Source: Henriciella aquimarina
GTDB taxonomy: Bacteria; Pseudomonadota; Alphaproteobacteria; Caulobacterales; Hyphomonadaceae
NCBI RefSeq assembly: GCF_002088975.1
Contig: NZ_NCST01000039.1
Location: forward strand, 1 to 60,098
Direction of reading: 5' to 3'
Length of the DNA stretch: 60,098 nt
A model generated the notes under the pieces. It was not told where the DNA came from. It worked only from the letters and a program-made list of their open reading frames with translations, and made no database searches. Positions 9,786 through 19,138 of this stretch are shown here, one piece after another; positions within the stretch are counted from its first letter, which is position 1; every line of letters begins with the position of its first letter. A program made the translations under genes and the position numbers.

Positions 9786-10988
9786 ATGCCGACCACACTT
9801 GTCCTGATCGCCGCGTCGATTGCTTTCGCGGTTTATTTCTTCCGCCCGCGAATGCTGGGCTCGAACTTCTGGCGCGCCACGGTGACACCGCTGGCCTCGA
9901 TTGTCGGCTCGGGCTTCCTGATCGCCGGCCCGATCCTCTATGACGCCGCCGGCACCATGGCCTGGCTCGCCATGCTGGGGCTGTGCGGGCTGGCCTATCT
10001 CTTCGGCGCGGCTGTGCGCGAGAATATCCTGCACATCGAGGATGCCCAGCGCACACCGCTCCAGGGCTTCGTCAACGAGGCCGCCGGCCTGGTGCTGGCC
10101 GGCGCCTATTTCATCTCGGTCGCCTATTATCTCAACCTCTTCGCCGCCTTCGGCCTGCGCCTTGGCGACATCACCGACCCGTTCATCATCCGTATCGTGG
10201 CGACCAGCGCGATTGCGGCCATCGGGGCCACCGGCGCGTTTGGCGGGCTCGGCGCGCTGGAAAGCCTTGAAGTCGGCACGGTCGGGCTGAAGCTGTCGGT
10301 CATTGGCGGCCTGCTCGTCACCATGGCGCTCGCCGCCGCCGCCACCTGGCTGTCCGGCGAGAGCTTTCCCCAGCACGAATTCGCCGCCCAGCGCGGCTGG
10401 GACGAGATCCGCACCATTCTCGGTCTTGTCGTGCTGGTGCAGGGCTTCGAGACGTCGCGCTATCTCGGGGGCAAATACGATGCGGAGATGCGGGTGCGCA
10501 CCATGCGGCGCGCACAATGGATCGCGATGGGCATCTATGTCGTCTTCATCACGCTGTTCCTGCCCTATTTCACCGGCGAGGTGAAAGGCGAAGGCGCCGA
10601 AACGGCCATCATCGACATGCTCGCCCCGCTCAGCATCGCGGTGACGCCTCTGCTCATCGCCGCCGCGCTCGCCTCGCAATCCTCCGCCGCGATTGCCGAC
10701 ACGAATGGCGCCGGCGGCCTGATCGCCGAAGCCTCGCGCCGGCGGGTGCCGGTCAAGGCCGCCTATCTGCTGACGGCGGCCGTCGCCATCGTGATGACCT
10801 GGGGCTTCCACATCTTCGAGATCATCACCTGGGCCTCGCGCGCCTTTGTCGCCTATTACGCCCTGCAGGCCTTCCTCGCCTCCAGCGCGGCGGCCCAGCG
10901 TGGCGCCTGGGCCAAGGCCGGGCTTTATGGCGCGGCCTGCCTGCTGGCGGTCACGATCATTTTCGTCGCCAAGCCCGCCGAAGCCTGA
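9786..10988 (+). CDS. APC-superfamily-like integral membrane transporter
   Basis: This is a 400-residue hydrophobic protein with roughly ten to eleven predicted membrane segments. The early VGSGFLIAGPIL stretch resembles the GSGxF signature in helix 1 of amino acid-polyamine-organocation permeases. The polar loop RENILHIEDAQRTP between helices 2 and 3 and the run QSSAAIADTNGAGGL are further recognisable points. The substrate cannot be inferred from the sequence. The start is taken as ATG 9786, giving an N-terminus that enters the membrane at once; there is no good ribosome binding site. It lies divergent from the HNH gene, 125 bases apart, and converges on a small membrane protein gene. Confidence 0.8.
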   Translation: MPTTLVLIAASIAFAVYFFRPRMLGSNFWRATVTPLASIVGSGFLIAGPILYDAAGTMAWLAMLGLCGLAYLFGAAVRENILHIEDAQRTPLQGFVNEAAGLVLAGAYFISVAYYLNLFAAFGLRLGDITDPFIIRIVATSAIAAIGATGAFGGLGALESLEVGTVGLKLSVIGGLLVTMALAAAATWLSGESFPQHEFAAQRGWDEIRTILGLVVLVQGFETSRYLGGKYDAEMRVRTMRRAQWIAMGIYVVFITLFLPYFTGEVKGEGAETAIIDMLAPLSIAVTPLLIAAALASQSSAAIADTNGAGGLIAEASRRRVPVKAAYLLTAAVAIVMTWGFHIFEIITWASRAFVAYYALQAFLASSAAAQRGAWAKAGLYGAACLLAVTIIFVAKPAEA

Positions 10989-10992
10989 CGGT

Positions 10993-11166
10993 CTAGTCGC
11001 CGCCGCGTTTCGCCAGCAGCAGCAAGAGCGTGATCACGCCGCCGGCAATCGCCACGGCCACGACGAAGATAAAGGCGATGCTGGCGGCCACCATGACGAT
11101 GACAGCCAGGACCGTCAGGAGAAAGACGAACCCGGCCCATCCGAGAAACGTACGCGGCTTTTCCAT
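10993..11166 (-). CDS. Small two-helix membrane protein
   Basis: This 57-residue peptide begins MEKPRTFLGW and continues with an almost unbroken hydrophobic stretch, enough for two membrane helices, ending in LLLLAKRGGD. ATG 11166 is supported by AGGGAGCT a few bases upstream; a longer in-frame start at 11199 is not. It lies 75 bases after folD on the same strand and may be cotranscribed with it. I do not recognise a family. Confidence 0.6.
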   Translation of the reverse strand: MEKPRTFLGWAGFVFLLTVLAVIVMVAASIAFIFVVAVAIAGGVITLLLLLAKRGGD

Positions 11167-11241
11167 GATCAGCTCCCTGTAACCCCTGCCCCAACGCACG
11201 AGACGGGCGGCGGGTTCTCATGGGGGCACACAAGGGAGCGC

Positions 11242-12126
11242 TCAGAAGCCTTTCGGCAGCTCCCAGCCACGGCGGTAGCACGCCGCGATCACCGTGTTGC
11301 GCAACAGGCAGGCAATCGTCATCGGGCCGACCCCGCCCGGCACCGGCGTGATATGCCCGGCCACGGGCTCGCACTCGGCAAAGTCGGCATCGCCGACAAG
11401 CCGCGTCTTGCCCTCGCCGCGTTCCGGCGCATCGATACGGTTGATGCCGACATCGATAACCACCGCGCCCGGCTTCACCCAGTCGCCCTTGACCATTTTC
11501 GCGCGGCCAACAGCCGGCACGAGAATGTCGGCGGTCCGGCAGAGCGCCTCGAGATCCTTCGTGCGCGAATGCGCGATGGTGACGGTGCAGTTCTCGGCCA
11601 GGAAGAGCAGAGCCGCCGGCTTTCCGACCAGGATGGAGCGGCCGATCACGACGACATTCCTGCCCGACAGGTCCTCGCCCAGCGCGCTTTTCGCGAGGAT
11701 GACGCAGCCGGTCGGCGTGCAGGGCCGAAGCCCCGGCTTGCCCAGCACCAGTCGCCCGGCACTCGCCTCGGTCAGCCCGTCGACATCCTTGGCCGGGTTG
11801 ATGCATTCGATGGCACGCTGCTCGTCGAGCCCGTCCGGCAAGGGCAGCTGCAGGAGGATCCCGTCGACATCCGGATCGGCATTCAGCCGCGAGATCAGGT
11901 CTTCCACCTCGGCCTGGGCCGCATCGGCGGGCAGGTGGTAATGCAGCGAGCGCATGCCCGTCTCTTCGGTCTGCTTCACCTTGTTGCGGACATAGACCTG
12001 GCTGGCCGGATCTTCCCCGACGAGGACGACGGCCAGCGCCGGCTTGCCCGGCAGGCCGGAAACGGCCTCTGCCACCTTTGCCCGTACCTGTGCTGCGACC
12101 TGTTTGCCATCGATGCGTTCAGCCAT
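11242..12126 (-). CDS. folD: Bifunctional methylene-THF dehydrogenase / cyclohydrolase
   Basis: FolD (294 residues) interconverts 5,10-methylene- and 10-formyl-tetrahydrofolate in the cytoplasm, using NADP. The substrate site [13 protein letters not shown] carries the catalytic Tyr and Lys. [13 protein letters not shown] and [11 protein letters not shown] follow, then the Rossmann signature [19 protein letters not shown] and the C-terminal [16 protein letters not shown]. Length and motif order are normal. It follows the DUF167 gene with an eight-base overlap in the order yggT - DUF167 - folD. Confidence 0.98.
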   Translation of the reverse strand: MAERIDGKQVAAQVRAKVAEAVSGLPGKPALAVVLVGEDPASQVYVRNKVKQTEETGMRSLHYHLPADAAQAEVEDLISRLNADPDVDGILLQLPLPDGLDEQRAIECINPAKDVDGLTEASAGRLVLGKPGLRPCTPTGCVILAKSALGEDLSGRNVVVIGRSILVGKPAALLFLAENCTVTIAHSRTKDLEALCRTADILVPAVGRAKMVKGDWVKPGAVVIDVGINRIDAPERGEGKTRLVGDADFAECEPVAGHITPVPGGVGPMTIACLLRNTVIAACYRRGWELPKGF

Positions 12127-12406
12127 CCGCGCTCATCCATTCGCTGATCAGGCGCTCGGCGGCGCCCGAAGGGTCTTCAATGTCCACGCCCTTAATCCGG
12201 CTCGTCTCGCCGGTCACCACCCGGACCGCAGATTTCGCAAGCTTCAGGCGTTTCGCCAGCAGCTTCTCGACCGCCCGGTTGGCCTTGCCGCCCTCGGGTA
12301 CGGCGCGGACCTTCACCTTCAGGAACTCGCGGCCGGCATCGTCCACCATCCGGCCCAGGATCGCATCGGCCGAAGCGTTTGGCGTCACCCGGACAGTCAG
12401 GCGCAT
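12119..12406 (-). CDS. DUF167 (YggU-like) protein
   Basis: This 95-residue protein matches the DUF167/YggU family: an N-terminal strand [30 protein letters not shown], and [16 protein letters not shown]. The family is compact and soluble, with known structures but no known activity. It sits directly behind yggT, the standard association for this family, and overlaps folD by eight bases. Confidence 0.92.
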   Translation of the reverse strand: MRLTVRVTPNASADAILGRMVDDAGREFLKVKVRAVPEGGKANRAVEKLLAKRLKLAKSAVRVVTGETSRIKGVDIEDPSGAAERLISEWMSADG

Positions 12407-12416
12407 GAGCCCCTCG

Positions 12417-12707
12417 TCAGACCACGTTCGGATAGACGTAATAGGCGATCACCCGCTGCAGGAAAATGATGATCAGGATCAGCACGAGCGGCGACAGGTC
12501 GATCCCGCTCATGCGCGGCAAGGCATTGCGGATCGGCCGGCACAGGGGCTCGGTGATCTGGTAGAGGAAATTCCACACGGAGGCGACGAACTGGTTGCGT
12601 GTGTTCACGACATTGAAGGCGATCAGCCAGGACAGGATGGCCTGGATAATCAGCACCCAGATGCCGAGTTGGAGGATGATCATGACGATATCGAGAAGGG
12701 CGCGCAA
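12417..12707 (-). CDS. yggT: YggT family membrane protein
   Basis: This 96-residue protein has two membrane segments (residues about 5-28 and 70-90). The conserved centre includes FVASVWNFLYQITEPLCRPIRNALP and SGIDLSPLVLILIIIFLQ. The family is linked to ion homeostasis and envelope functions in some bacteria, but its mechanism is unresolved. It is the first gene of the yggT-DUF167-folD operon. Confidence 0.93.
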   Translation of the reverse strand: MRALLDIVMIILQLGIWVLIIQAILSWLIAFNVVNTRNQFVASVWNFLYQITEPLCRPIRNALPRMSGIDLSPLVLILIIIFLQRVIAYYVYPNVV

Positions 12708-12822
12708 AGTGTCTCTCCATTGCTTTCAACGGCCTGACTAGGCCAATTCGCCAAGCCTCCGCAATATGGGGCGGCAATTCGCGCATGTCACAAGGCAGTG
12801 ACAGCCCGACGCAACAGAGCGC

Positions 12823-12852
12823 TTGACTTGCCCGCGCCAGCTTCTCAGATAA
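12823..12852 (+). promoter_or_regulatory. Likely housekeeping promoter for tRNA-Ala
   Basis: TTGACT (12823-12828) and AGATAA (12847-12852) are separated by 18 bases and end 19 bases before the mature tRNA, a usual distance. The -10 match is only moderate. Confidence 0.55.
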
Positions 12853-12871
12853 GCGCCGTCCGAGTGACATC

Positions 12872-12947
<76 letters not shown>

Positions 12948-13008
12948 TTCAAATCCCGGTTCGCTTCGTGAAAAAAATCGATCCAGTGGGTCGATTTTAG
13001 GATTTGAA
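12948..13008 (+). terminator. Nested inverted repeat directly after tRNA-Ala
   Basis: TTCAAATCC (12948-12956) is repeated inverted as GGATTTGAA (13000-13008). Inside lies AAAATCGA (12974-12981), inverted as TCGATTTT (12991-12998), with a nine-base loop. The inner stem ends in T residues and can act as the tRNA terminator. The outer arms begin at the base after CCA and are not needed for termination. Confidence 0.7.
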
Positions 13009-13069
13009 TGCCCCGGCAGGGGCTTTCATACTTCGATTCCGTCTCGCCGCTCCGCGCCATGAATCGTGC

Positions 13070-14785
13070 TCAGGGCTCGTCTTCTTCCGGTCCGTACCGG
13101 TCCCCGCACCCTTTCTGGAATCCGTTGTCGCAATAGGCCATCAGCCGCCTTGTCTCGGCTGGCGTCCAGGGCTCGGGCGCCGTCACCGCCGCCCAGGGCT
13201 GGACATAGTCGGGCGCGTAATAGGTGTGGCCATGCCCGGATGGGGCCGTGGTCGCCAGCGCCAGGTCCACCGCGAGCTGGAACTGCGTCACGATCGGCAC
13301 AAAGCGCAGGTCCGGCGAGACGTCGGGCGCCGGCGGCTCGCGCATCCATTGCGGCGCCCGGAACAGGGAGGTCGGCTCGTAGAAGACGATCGGATCGCTG
13401 GAATATTGCAGAAACACGATCCGCGTCTGCCCCCAGCCCTCATCGCCCGTCGCCCCCTTGTAATGGGAGGCAAAGCGCACGACCCGGCCATTGCCGAGTT
13501 CCGGCAGGACATAGGGGCTGTCCTCATTGCGCTGCGCGGTAATCCCGCGCCACACCTGCGACGGGAAAGGCGGCCCGGCCCACAGCGCGCCATCGATCGG
13601 CTCGTCGAGAAGCTCGTAAAGCCCCGTCCCGTACATTGAGGCCCAGGCGCCGAGACTGAGCCCGTGCATATAGAGGCGCGGGCGCGTCTCTTCCGGCAGG
13701 GTGCGCCAGTAAGCGTGGATCGTCCCGATCAGCGTGCGGGCCTGGTCGAGCCCGACATGCGACTCAAGCATCAGGGCCAGCGGGGATTGCAGGTAGGAGT
13801 ATTGCGCCGCCACCGTCGCAATGTCGCCGCCATGCATGTACTCCACCGTCTCGATCGCGCCCGGATCGAGCCAGCCGGTGCCGGTCGGCAGCGCGACGAT
13901 CAGCACCTCCCGGTCAAACCCGCCGAGACGCTTGAGTTCCGCCAGGGCGATCTCCGCGCGCTCCTCGGGTGTGTCGGCCTCTGCCAGCCCGACATAGACG
14001 CGGACCGGGTCCTGCGCAGGGCGCCCGGTAAAGGCGGAGATATCGTCTGCATCCGGCCCGCCGGTGACGAAATCCCGGCCGGGCTTGCCCAGCGCGCGCC
14101 AGTCGATCAGTGAGCCCTCCCCGCCGGTAACCCGCGTGCCGGCCGGGGCTGCGGGGGCCATGTCGAACAGTTGCTGGGCCATGGTGTAGGAACGGTCGAA
14201 TCCGGAAATCGCCCGGTCGACGATGCCGTCCATGGTGACGATGAAGAGCACGGCGACCAGCAGGATCAGACCCGCAATATTGGCCGTCCGGCGCGGCATG
14301 TAGCGATCGAGCCGGTTTCGCAGGAGATCGAACAGGATGCGCAGGCCGGTGCCGAGCAGGACCAGCACGGCGAAGACGATCACGGCGAGCAGGACGATCC
14401 GCAGGCCGTGGGCGGTGTCCAGCAGCTCCATGCCCATCCGTTCGCGAATGCCGTTCTGCCAGCCGCGCACCTGGGCAAGGCAGACGATGACGAGGAGGCT
14501 GACCGGCACCGCGATGATTGCATGGCCGATCCGTGCAAGCCGGCCGCTCAGAACGGGCAGTTCCGTAACCCACCAGACGACCAGCGCGAACCGGCCCAGC
14601 ATGTAGCCGAGCGCCATCAGGAAGCCGCCAAGAATGCCCTGGACCAGCCAGGTCCGGGGAATGAGCGAGGGCGTCAGCGAGACCGCGAAGAACACCAGCC
14701 CCAGGAAAAGCGGCAGCATGTACAGGCCGAGCGGGCGGCGGGACAGCACGGCCTTGCGTCTCAATCCTGCCCTCCCTTTCCGCAT
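13070..14785 (-). CDS. Membrane-anchored alpha/beta-hydrolase (Abhydrolase_9 family)
   Basis: This 571-residue protein has an N-terminal membrane domain of about five helices (to about residue 190) that includes SLTPSLIPRTWLVQG, typical of the Abhydrolase_9 N-terminal domain. A C-terminal alpha/beta-hydrolase domain follows, with the nucleophile elbow HGLSLGAWAS near residue 378. VALPTGTGWLDPGAIETVEY precedes it, and the C-terminal part carries YYAPDYVQPWAAVTAPEPW. The substrate is unknown; family members are described only as putative esterases or lipases of the envelope. It is a single-gene unit between tRNA-Ala and the acyl-CoA dehydrogenase, on the same strand as the latter. Confidence 0.88.
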   Translation of the reverse strand: MRKGRAGLRRKAVLSRRPLGLYMLPLFLGLVFFAVSLTPSLIPRTWLVQGILGGFLMALGYMLGRFALVVWWVTELPVLSGRLARIGHAIIAVPVSLLVIVCLAQVRGWQNGIRERMGMELLDTAHGLRIVLLAVIVFAVLVLLGTGLRILFDLLRNRLDRYMPRRTANIAGLILLVAVLFIVTMDGIVDRAISGFDRSYTMAQQLFDMAPAAPAGTRVTGGEGSLIDWRALGKPGRDFVTGGPDADDISAFTGRPAQDPVRVYVGLAEADTPEERAEIALAELKRLGGFDREVLIVALPTGTGWLDPGAIETVEYMHGGDIATVAAQYSYLQSPLALMLESHVGLDQARTLIGTIHAYWRTLPEETRPRLYMHGLSLGAWASMYGTGLYELLDEPIDGALWAGPPFPSQVWRGITAQRNEDSPYVLPELGNGRVVRFASHYKGATGDEGWGQTRIVFLQYSSDPIVFYEPTSLFRAPQWMREPPAPDVSPDLRFVPIVTQFQLAVDLALATTAPSGHGHTYYAPDYVQPWAAVTAPEPWTPAETRRLMAYCDNGFQKGCGDRYGPEEDEP

Positions 14786-14859
14786 GAATACGGGCTTGGT
14801 GAAGTGCGATTAGAACGCCAGTCCCCCGGCCGCGTCAATTGCCCGCCGGGGCCCAAGCC

Positions 14860-16005
14860 TCATGCGCAGCCGATAAGGCGCGCCATGGTGTTGCGGTGGA
14901 TTTCGCTGGTGCCGGAATAGATGGTGGCCGCACGGTTGGCGAGATAGCGCGGCAGAGCCAGTGGCGCCCCGGGCCCGCCATCGAGCGCGGCCGCGTTGAT
15001 CGCCTGTTGCAGTTCGGTCGCGAGCACTTTCAGCATCGACGCCGTCAGCGGCGTCACCGCCCCCTGGGCCTCGCTCGCCTTTCGCGCCGAGAGCGCTTCG
15101 AAGGTGTCGAGCCGCATCTCCAGCGCGGCCAGCCGTGCCGCAAGGGCCGGGTCGGCGCCGTCCGCCCCGAGGGAGTGTTTGGCCGCCCGCAGCGCCCGGC
15201 GCAGGCGGCCGGGTGTGGTATTGTTCGAGCGGGCAATCGTCATCAGCGTGCGCGCCGCCGTCCAGCCATCGCCGATCTCGCCAATCCGGTCGCTGGCCGG
15301 GGTGCGCACATCGGTGAAGAAGACCTGGCAGGTCTCGCAGGTGCCGTCGATGAAGCGGATCGGGCGGACCTCGATGCCCGGCCGGTCCATCTCGACCAGC
15401 AGGAAGACAAGCCCGTCCTTGCCGCTCGCGGCCGGGTCGCAGCGGGCCAGCAGGAACATATGGGTGGCGTCATTGGTGAGGCTCGTCCAGATCTTGCTTC
15501 CATTGAGGACGAAGTCGTCACCATCGCGCTCGGCGCGCAGCTGCAGGGCGGTCAGGTCGGAGCCGGCCTGCGGTTCGGAATAGCCCTGACACCATTCATG
15601 CGCGCCGGTCAGGATGGCCGGCAGATAGGCCTGTTTCTGGTCTTCGCGCCCCATCGCCATGATGAGCGGGCCGATGGTGCGGATGCCGGAGCTATACACG
15701 ATGGGCGCATCCTGATCGGCACACGCGGTCTCGAAATAGAGCTGCTCGGCCGCGCTCCAGCCGGTGCCGCCATGCTCGACCGGCCAGGAGGGCGCCGCCC
15801 AGCCGCGCGCGTGAAGTTTCTCCTGCCAGAGCTTGCTGGCCCAGCGCGGCGATTTCAGCCCCACCGTCTCGCGCCCGGCCTGACGCAGCGCGTCGGTCAG
15901 CGCGTCGGCGAGGAAGCCGTTCACCGCCTCGCGGAACGTCTGGCTCACGCCATCGTCGCGTACGCGCTGGCGTGCATCGGGGCTCACAGGAAAATTGCCG
16001 TCCAT
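14860..16005 (-). CDS. Acyl-CoA dehydrogenase family protein
   Basis: This 381-residue FAD enzyme of the acyl-CoA dehydrogenase superfamily removes hydrogens at the alpha-beta bond of an acyl-CoA and passes electrons to ETF. Landmarks are GAHEWCQGYSEPQAGSDLTAL and FVLNGSKIWTS (FAD-binding middle domain) and the C-terminal YSGTSEIHRNTMARLIG. ATG 16005 has AAGAGG a few bases upstream; an in-frame ATG at 16056 would add 17 non-conserved residues. The chain length of the substrate cannot be told from the sequence. It is divergent from the MFS transporter gene, 197 bases away. Confidence 0.93.
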   Translation of the reverse strand: MDGNFPVSPDARQRVRDDGVSQTFREAVNGFLADALTDALRQAGRETVGLKSPRWASKLWQEKLHARGWAAPSWPVEHGGTGWSAAEQLYFETACADQDAPIVYSSGIRTIGPLIMAMGREDQKQAYLPAILTGAHEWCQGYSEPQAGSDLTALQLRAERDGDDFVLNGSKIWTSLTNDATHMFLLARCDPAASGKDGLVFLLVEMDRPGIEVRPIRFIDGTCETCQVFFTDVRTPASDRIGEIGDGWTAARTLMTIARSNNTTPGRLRRALRAAKHSLGADGADPALAARLAALEMRLDTFEALSARKASEAQGAVTPLTASMLKVLATELQQAINAAALDGGPGAPLALPRYLANRAATIYSGTSEIHRNTMARLIGCA

Positions 16006-16202
16006 CTCGGCCTCTTGGCATCCGGAAGGCCAGCAGTCTGCCATGCGCGGGGCCATGCCAAATACGGGGAGTTACGGATGACGTAGCGAGGGGCCACGCG
16101 GCGGAAAGCAGCGCTCTGACCGGCTTTTGCCGCCCCCTTCCCCGACGCCCGGCTTGCTGCCTGCGACGGCGCGCGCCACTGTGGCATCGGGAGGAGTGTC
16201 AG

Positions 16203-17432
16203 ATGACGGCACCAGCGATGGACACGGAGATGCCGCTCAGGCCGCTTTCGGGCCTGCAGAAGCTCACCATCGCCCTCGGCAGTGTCGCGCTGGGCGCAGG
16301 CATGACCGTCAATTTCGTGGTCGTCGCCCCCCTCGCACGCGAAGCCGGGCTGAGCGAAGTCCAGGTCGCCGGCATCCTGACGCTGTCGGCGGCCGTCTAT
16401 GCCCTGATGATCCCGCAATGGGGCCGCCTCGCCGACCGGTTCGGCCGCAAGCGGGTCATGGTGTTTTCATTGCTCGCCATGGCCGGCACGACCGCGCTCT
16501 TCGTGTTCGCGCTGGAAGCGGCCCTGGCCGGGCTGGTGACGGGGCTGTCGACCTTCTTCCTGCTGGTCTTTACCCGGCTCATCTTCGGCTTTCTCTCGCC
16601 TGGCCTGCAGCCGGCGTCGATGGCGGCGCTGACGGATGCCAGCACGACGGAAACCCGCGCGGGCAATCTCGGCATGCTTGGCGCAGCCGTTGGCCTCGGC
16701 TCCATTCTCGGGCCCGCCGGGGCGAGCGTGCTGGCCGAACTGGGGGCGCTCGCCCCGATCTGGGGCTCGATCACCTTCTGTGTGATCGCTGCGGTGGTGA
16801 TCGGCTTTGCCCTGCCGCCCTCGCGCGGCAACCGGTCGACCTCCCGTCCGGAACCCTTGCGCATGCGCGATCCTCGCGTCCTGCCGCACCTCGTCTTCCT
16901 GTTCAGCTATTTCGTCGCCGTCGGCGCCATCCAGCAGACCCTCGCCTGGCTGATCGAGGACCGCTACGGCCTCGCCAAGGCCGACAGCGTGCAGGCGACG
17001 GGGATCGCGTTCGCCTGCATGTCGGTGGCCCTGATCACCGTGCAGTTCGGCTATGTCCAGCCCTTCCGGCCGGACCCGAAACGCATCCTGCCGGTCGGGC
17101 TGCTCTGCATCATGACCGGCTATGTCTCTGCCGCCGCCTTCACGCCTTTCCCGGCCGTCTGCATCGCCTTTGCCCTGGTCGGGACCGGCTCGGCGCTCGC
17201 CGTGCCTGCCGCCAATGCGCTCGGCAGCCTGTCTGTGGAGCGCCACGAACAGGGCAGCGCCGCCGCCCTGCTCTCGGCCGCCCCGCCCTCAGGCTTCGTC
17301 TTCGGCCCGCTGCTGGGCGCGACGCTCTACTCTGTCGAGCACCGCCTGCCGCTCGTCATCAGCGCGGCCATGATGGCGAGCCTCTTTGCCTACCGGCTCT
17401 ACCGCAATGCACGCGGCAACGAGCCCGGCTAG
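16203..17432 (+). CDS. Major facilitator superfamily transporter
   Basis: This 409-residue permease has twelve predicted membrane helices. The loop between helices 2 and 3 reads GRLADRFGRKRVM, the classic MFS signature. The helix 4-5 region FTRLIFGFLSPGLQPASMAAL and PAGASVLAELG fit a drug/proton antiporter type. The substrate is unknown. ATG 16203 has the ribosome binding site GGGAGGAG about seven bases upstream. Its stop overlaps the 3' end of the VOC gene on the other strand by four bases. Confidence 0.93.
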   Translation: MTAPAMDTEMPLRPLSGLQKLTIALGSVALGAGMTVNFVVVAPLAREAGLSEVQVAGILTLSAAVYALMIPQWGRLADRFGRKRVMVFSLLAMAGTTALFVFALEAALAGLVTGLSTFFLLVFTRLIFGFLSPGLQPASMAALTDASTTETRAGNLGMLGAAVGLGSILGPAGASVLAELGALAPIWGSITFCVIAAVVIGFALPPSRGNRSTSRPEPLRMRDPRVLPHLVFLFSYFVAVGAIQQTLAWLIEDRYGLAKADSVQATGIAFACMSVALITVQFGYVQPFRPDPKRILPVGLLCIMTGYVSAAAFTPFPAVCIAFALVGTGSALAVPAANALGSLSVERHEQGSAAALLSAAPPSGFVFGPLLGATLYSVEHRLPLVISAAMMASLFAYRLYRNARGNEPG

Positions 17433-17809
17433 CCGGGCTGGACCATGGTGAAGGCATTGAGCTTGTTGCCATCCGGATCGCGGAAATAGGCGGCATAGAA
17501 CCCGTCATCGCCGCGCGGGCCCGGCGCGCCTTCATCGGTGCCGCCATTGGCGAGCGCTGTCTCATAGACCTTCTGGACCTGCGCCTCGTCTTTCGCCTCA
17601 AGCGCGACCATAACGCCGTTTCCGACGCTCGCCGGCTTGCCGTCGAAGGGCTTGGTCAGGCCGATGCCCGCGCCGCCGCCCTGCTCGCCCCAGGCGATGA
17701 ACTCGTCGAATTCCATCATCCGCCCGACGCCCAGCGCGCCGCAGACCGCGTCATAGAATTTCGCGCCTTTCTCAAGGTCCTTCGTTCCCAGTGTCACATA
17801 GCCGATCAT
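17429..17809 (-). CDS. VOC superfamily (glyoxalase-like) protein
   Basis: This 126-residue single-module protein has two beta-alpha-beta-beta-beta units. MIGYVTLGTKDLEKGAKFYDAVCGALG begins the first, and FYAAYFRDPDGNKLNAF closes the second, with the typical RDPDGN turn before the metal-ligand strand. The family includes glyoxalases, isomerases and antibiotic-binding proteins; this member cannot be assigned. ATG 17809 has AAGGAGGA upstream. It probably binds metal as a homodimer. Confidence 0.9.
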   Translation of the reverse strand: MIGYVTLGTKDLEKGAKFYDAVCGALGVGRMMEFDEFIAWGEQGGGAGIGLTKPFDGKPASVGNGVMVALEAKDEAQVQKVYETALANGGTDEGAPGPRGDDGFYAAYFRDPDGNKLNAFTMVQPG

Positions 17810-17952
17810 GTCCCGTCCTCCTTGTCTGGACGGCAGGAACATTATGCGAACATTTGGGCCCGCGCAATCGGAATCTTGGCCCTCAAGCGGGAACAAGGAG
17901 GCCGGCGAAACGGTTAATCCGGTATCTCTCTGGCAAGATCTGGAGCAAGGAA

Positions 17953-18201
17953 ATGTCCAATCGCCTCGCAATTACCCTGTTAATTTACGGCATGGCCCAG
18001 GGCGTGCTGTTCGGTTTCGGCCTGCTCGCCGTGCTCGTGACACCGCTGGCAGCCCATGCCGCGATCGCCATCCCGGCCGTGGTCGTGCTCAGCGCCGCGC
18101 TGGCGGCCCCGCTTGCCTGGAAGGTCGCGCCGATCATGCGGGCGCGCCACCAGAAGCGGCTGGCGCGTCAGGACAAGCTGGGCGACGCCCTGCCGGCCTG
18201 A
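17953..18201 (+). CDS. Small two-helix membrane protein
   Basis: This 82-residue protein has two hydrophobic segments (residues about 6-30 and 35-58) and a basic tail, MRARHQKRLARQ. ATG 17953 is preceded by GCAAGGAA. Its stop (TGA ending at 18201) abuts the stop of the SDR gene on the other strand. I do not recognise a family. Confidence 0.7.
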   Translation: MSNRLAITLLIYGMAQGVLFGFGLLAVLVTPLAAHAAIAIPAVVVLSAALAAPLAWKVAPIMRARHQKRLARQDKLGDALPA

Positions 18202-18975
18202 TCACATCGCCGAAATGCCGCCATCGACCTTGAGCTCGATGCCAGTCACCAGCTTGCTTTCGTCGGAAGCGAGATAAAGCACGGCATAGGCGATATCGTC
18301 CGGGTCGCCGACACGCCCAAGCGGGATCTGCCGGCCGAGCTTGGCGAGCGCCTCTTCCTCCCCGAACATCTCTTTGGTGCTGTCGAGGATAGGCGTGTTG
18401 ATGAAGACCGGATGGACCGAGTTGCAGCGGATCTGCCCACCCGTCTTCGCACAGTGCAGCGCGATGGATTTCGACATGTGGCGCACCGCCGCCTTGGCCG
18501 TGTTGTAGGCGATATAGTTCCCGCTCGCGATGATGCCGGCGATGGACGAAATGTTGACGATCGAGCCAAGTCCGTGGGCGCGCATCAGCGGAATGGCGTG
18601 CTGGCAGCCATGGAAGATGGAATCGACATCGACCGCCTGCACCTTCCGGAACATTTCATACGACTCGTTCTCGATGGTGCCGTGCGAGCCGATGCCGGCA
18701 TTGTTGACCAGTATGTTCAGCCCGCCCATCGCATCATGGGCTTCCTGAAGCACGGCCTTCCAGCGGTCGGCATCGGTGACGTCATGCTGCCAGGCAAAGG
18801 CGGTGCCCTCTCCAAACTCCGAATTGATCGCGGCAGCGACCTTGCTGGCACCCTCGCCATTGATGTCGGTCACCGAGACTTTCGCGCCCTCGCGCGCCAG
18901 CATCCGGGCCGTCGCTTCGCCCAGCCCCTGCGCCCCGCCGGTAACCAGTGCCATCTTTCCTGAAACACGGCCCAT
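18202..18975 (-). CDS. Short-chain dehydrogenase/reductase
   Basis: This 257-residue classical SDR has the cofactor motif TGGAQGLGEA, an acidic residue after strand 2 (VTDINGEGA) that favours NAD over NADP, NNAG in the middle, Ser in IVNISSIAG, and the catalytic YNTAK. The C-terminus GIELKVDGGISAM is typical of 3-hydroxysteroid or cyclohexanol-type dehydrogenases. The substrate is unknown. It is transcribed away from the hybrid kinase gene. Confidence 0.94.
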   Translation of the reverse strand: MGRVSGKMALVTGGAQGLGEATARMLAREGAKVSVTDINGEGASKVAAAINSEFGEGTAFAWQHDVTDADRWKAVLQEAHDAMGGLNILVNNAGIGSHGTIENESYEMFRKVQAVDVDSIFHGCQHAIPLMRAHGLGSIVNISSIAGIIASGNYIAYNTAKAAVRHMSKSIALHCAKTGGQIRCNSVHPVFINTPILDSTKEMFGEEEALAKLGRQIPLGRVGDPDDIAYAVLYLASDESKLVTGIELKVDGGISAM

Positions 18976-19138
18976 GCCATCTCCTCCCTTGTCGTCTTTT
19001 TGTCCGTAAACGCTTCAGTTCCAGCTTCGCCGGGAAGCGTCAAGCCACATCGCACGGCAAGCCCGCCATCGCGCCCCGTGAAGGAAATCTAAACCATAGT
19101 GCGTTAAGCAAGCCGCGGAGAAAAATGAGGGAGGCTAC

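Noticed and set aside
9382..10056. Longer HNH protein starting at 10056
   Set aside because: The extra 132 residues are Arg/Ser/Pro shadow of the permease gene; conservation starts at about 9660.
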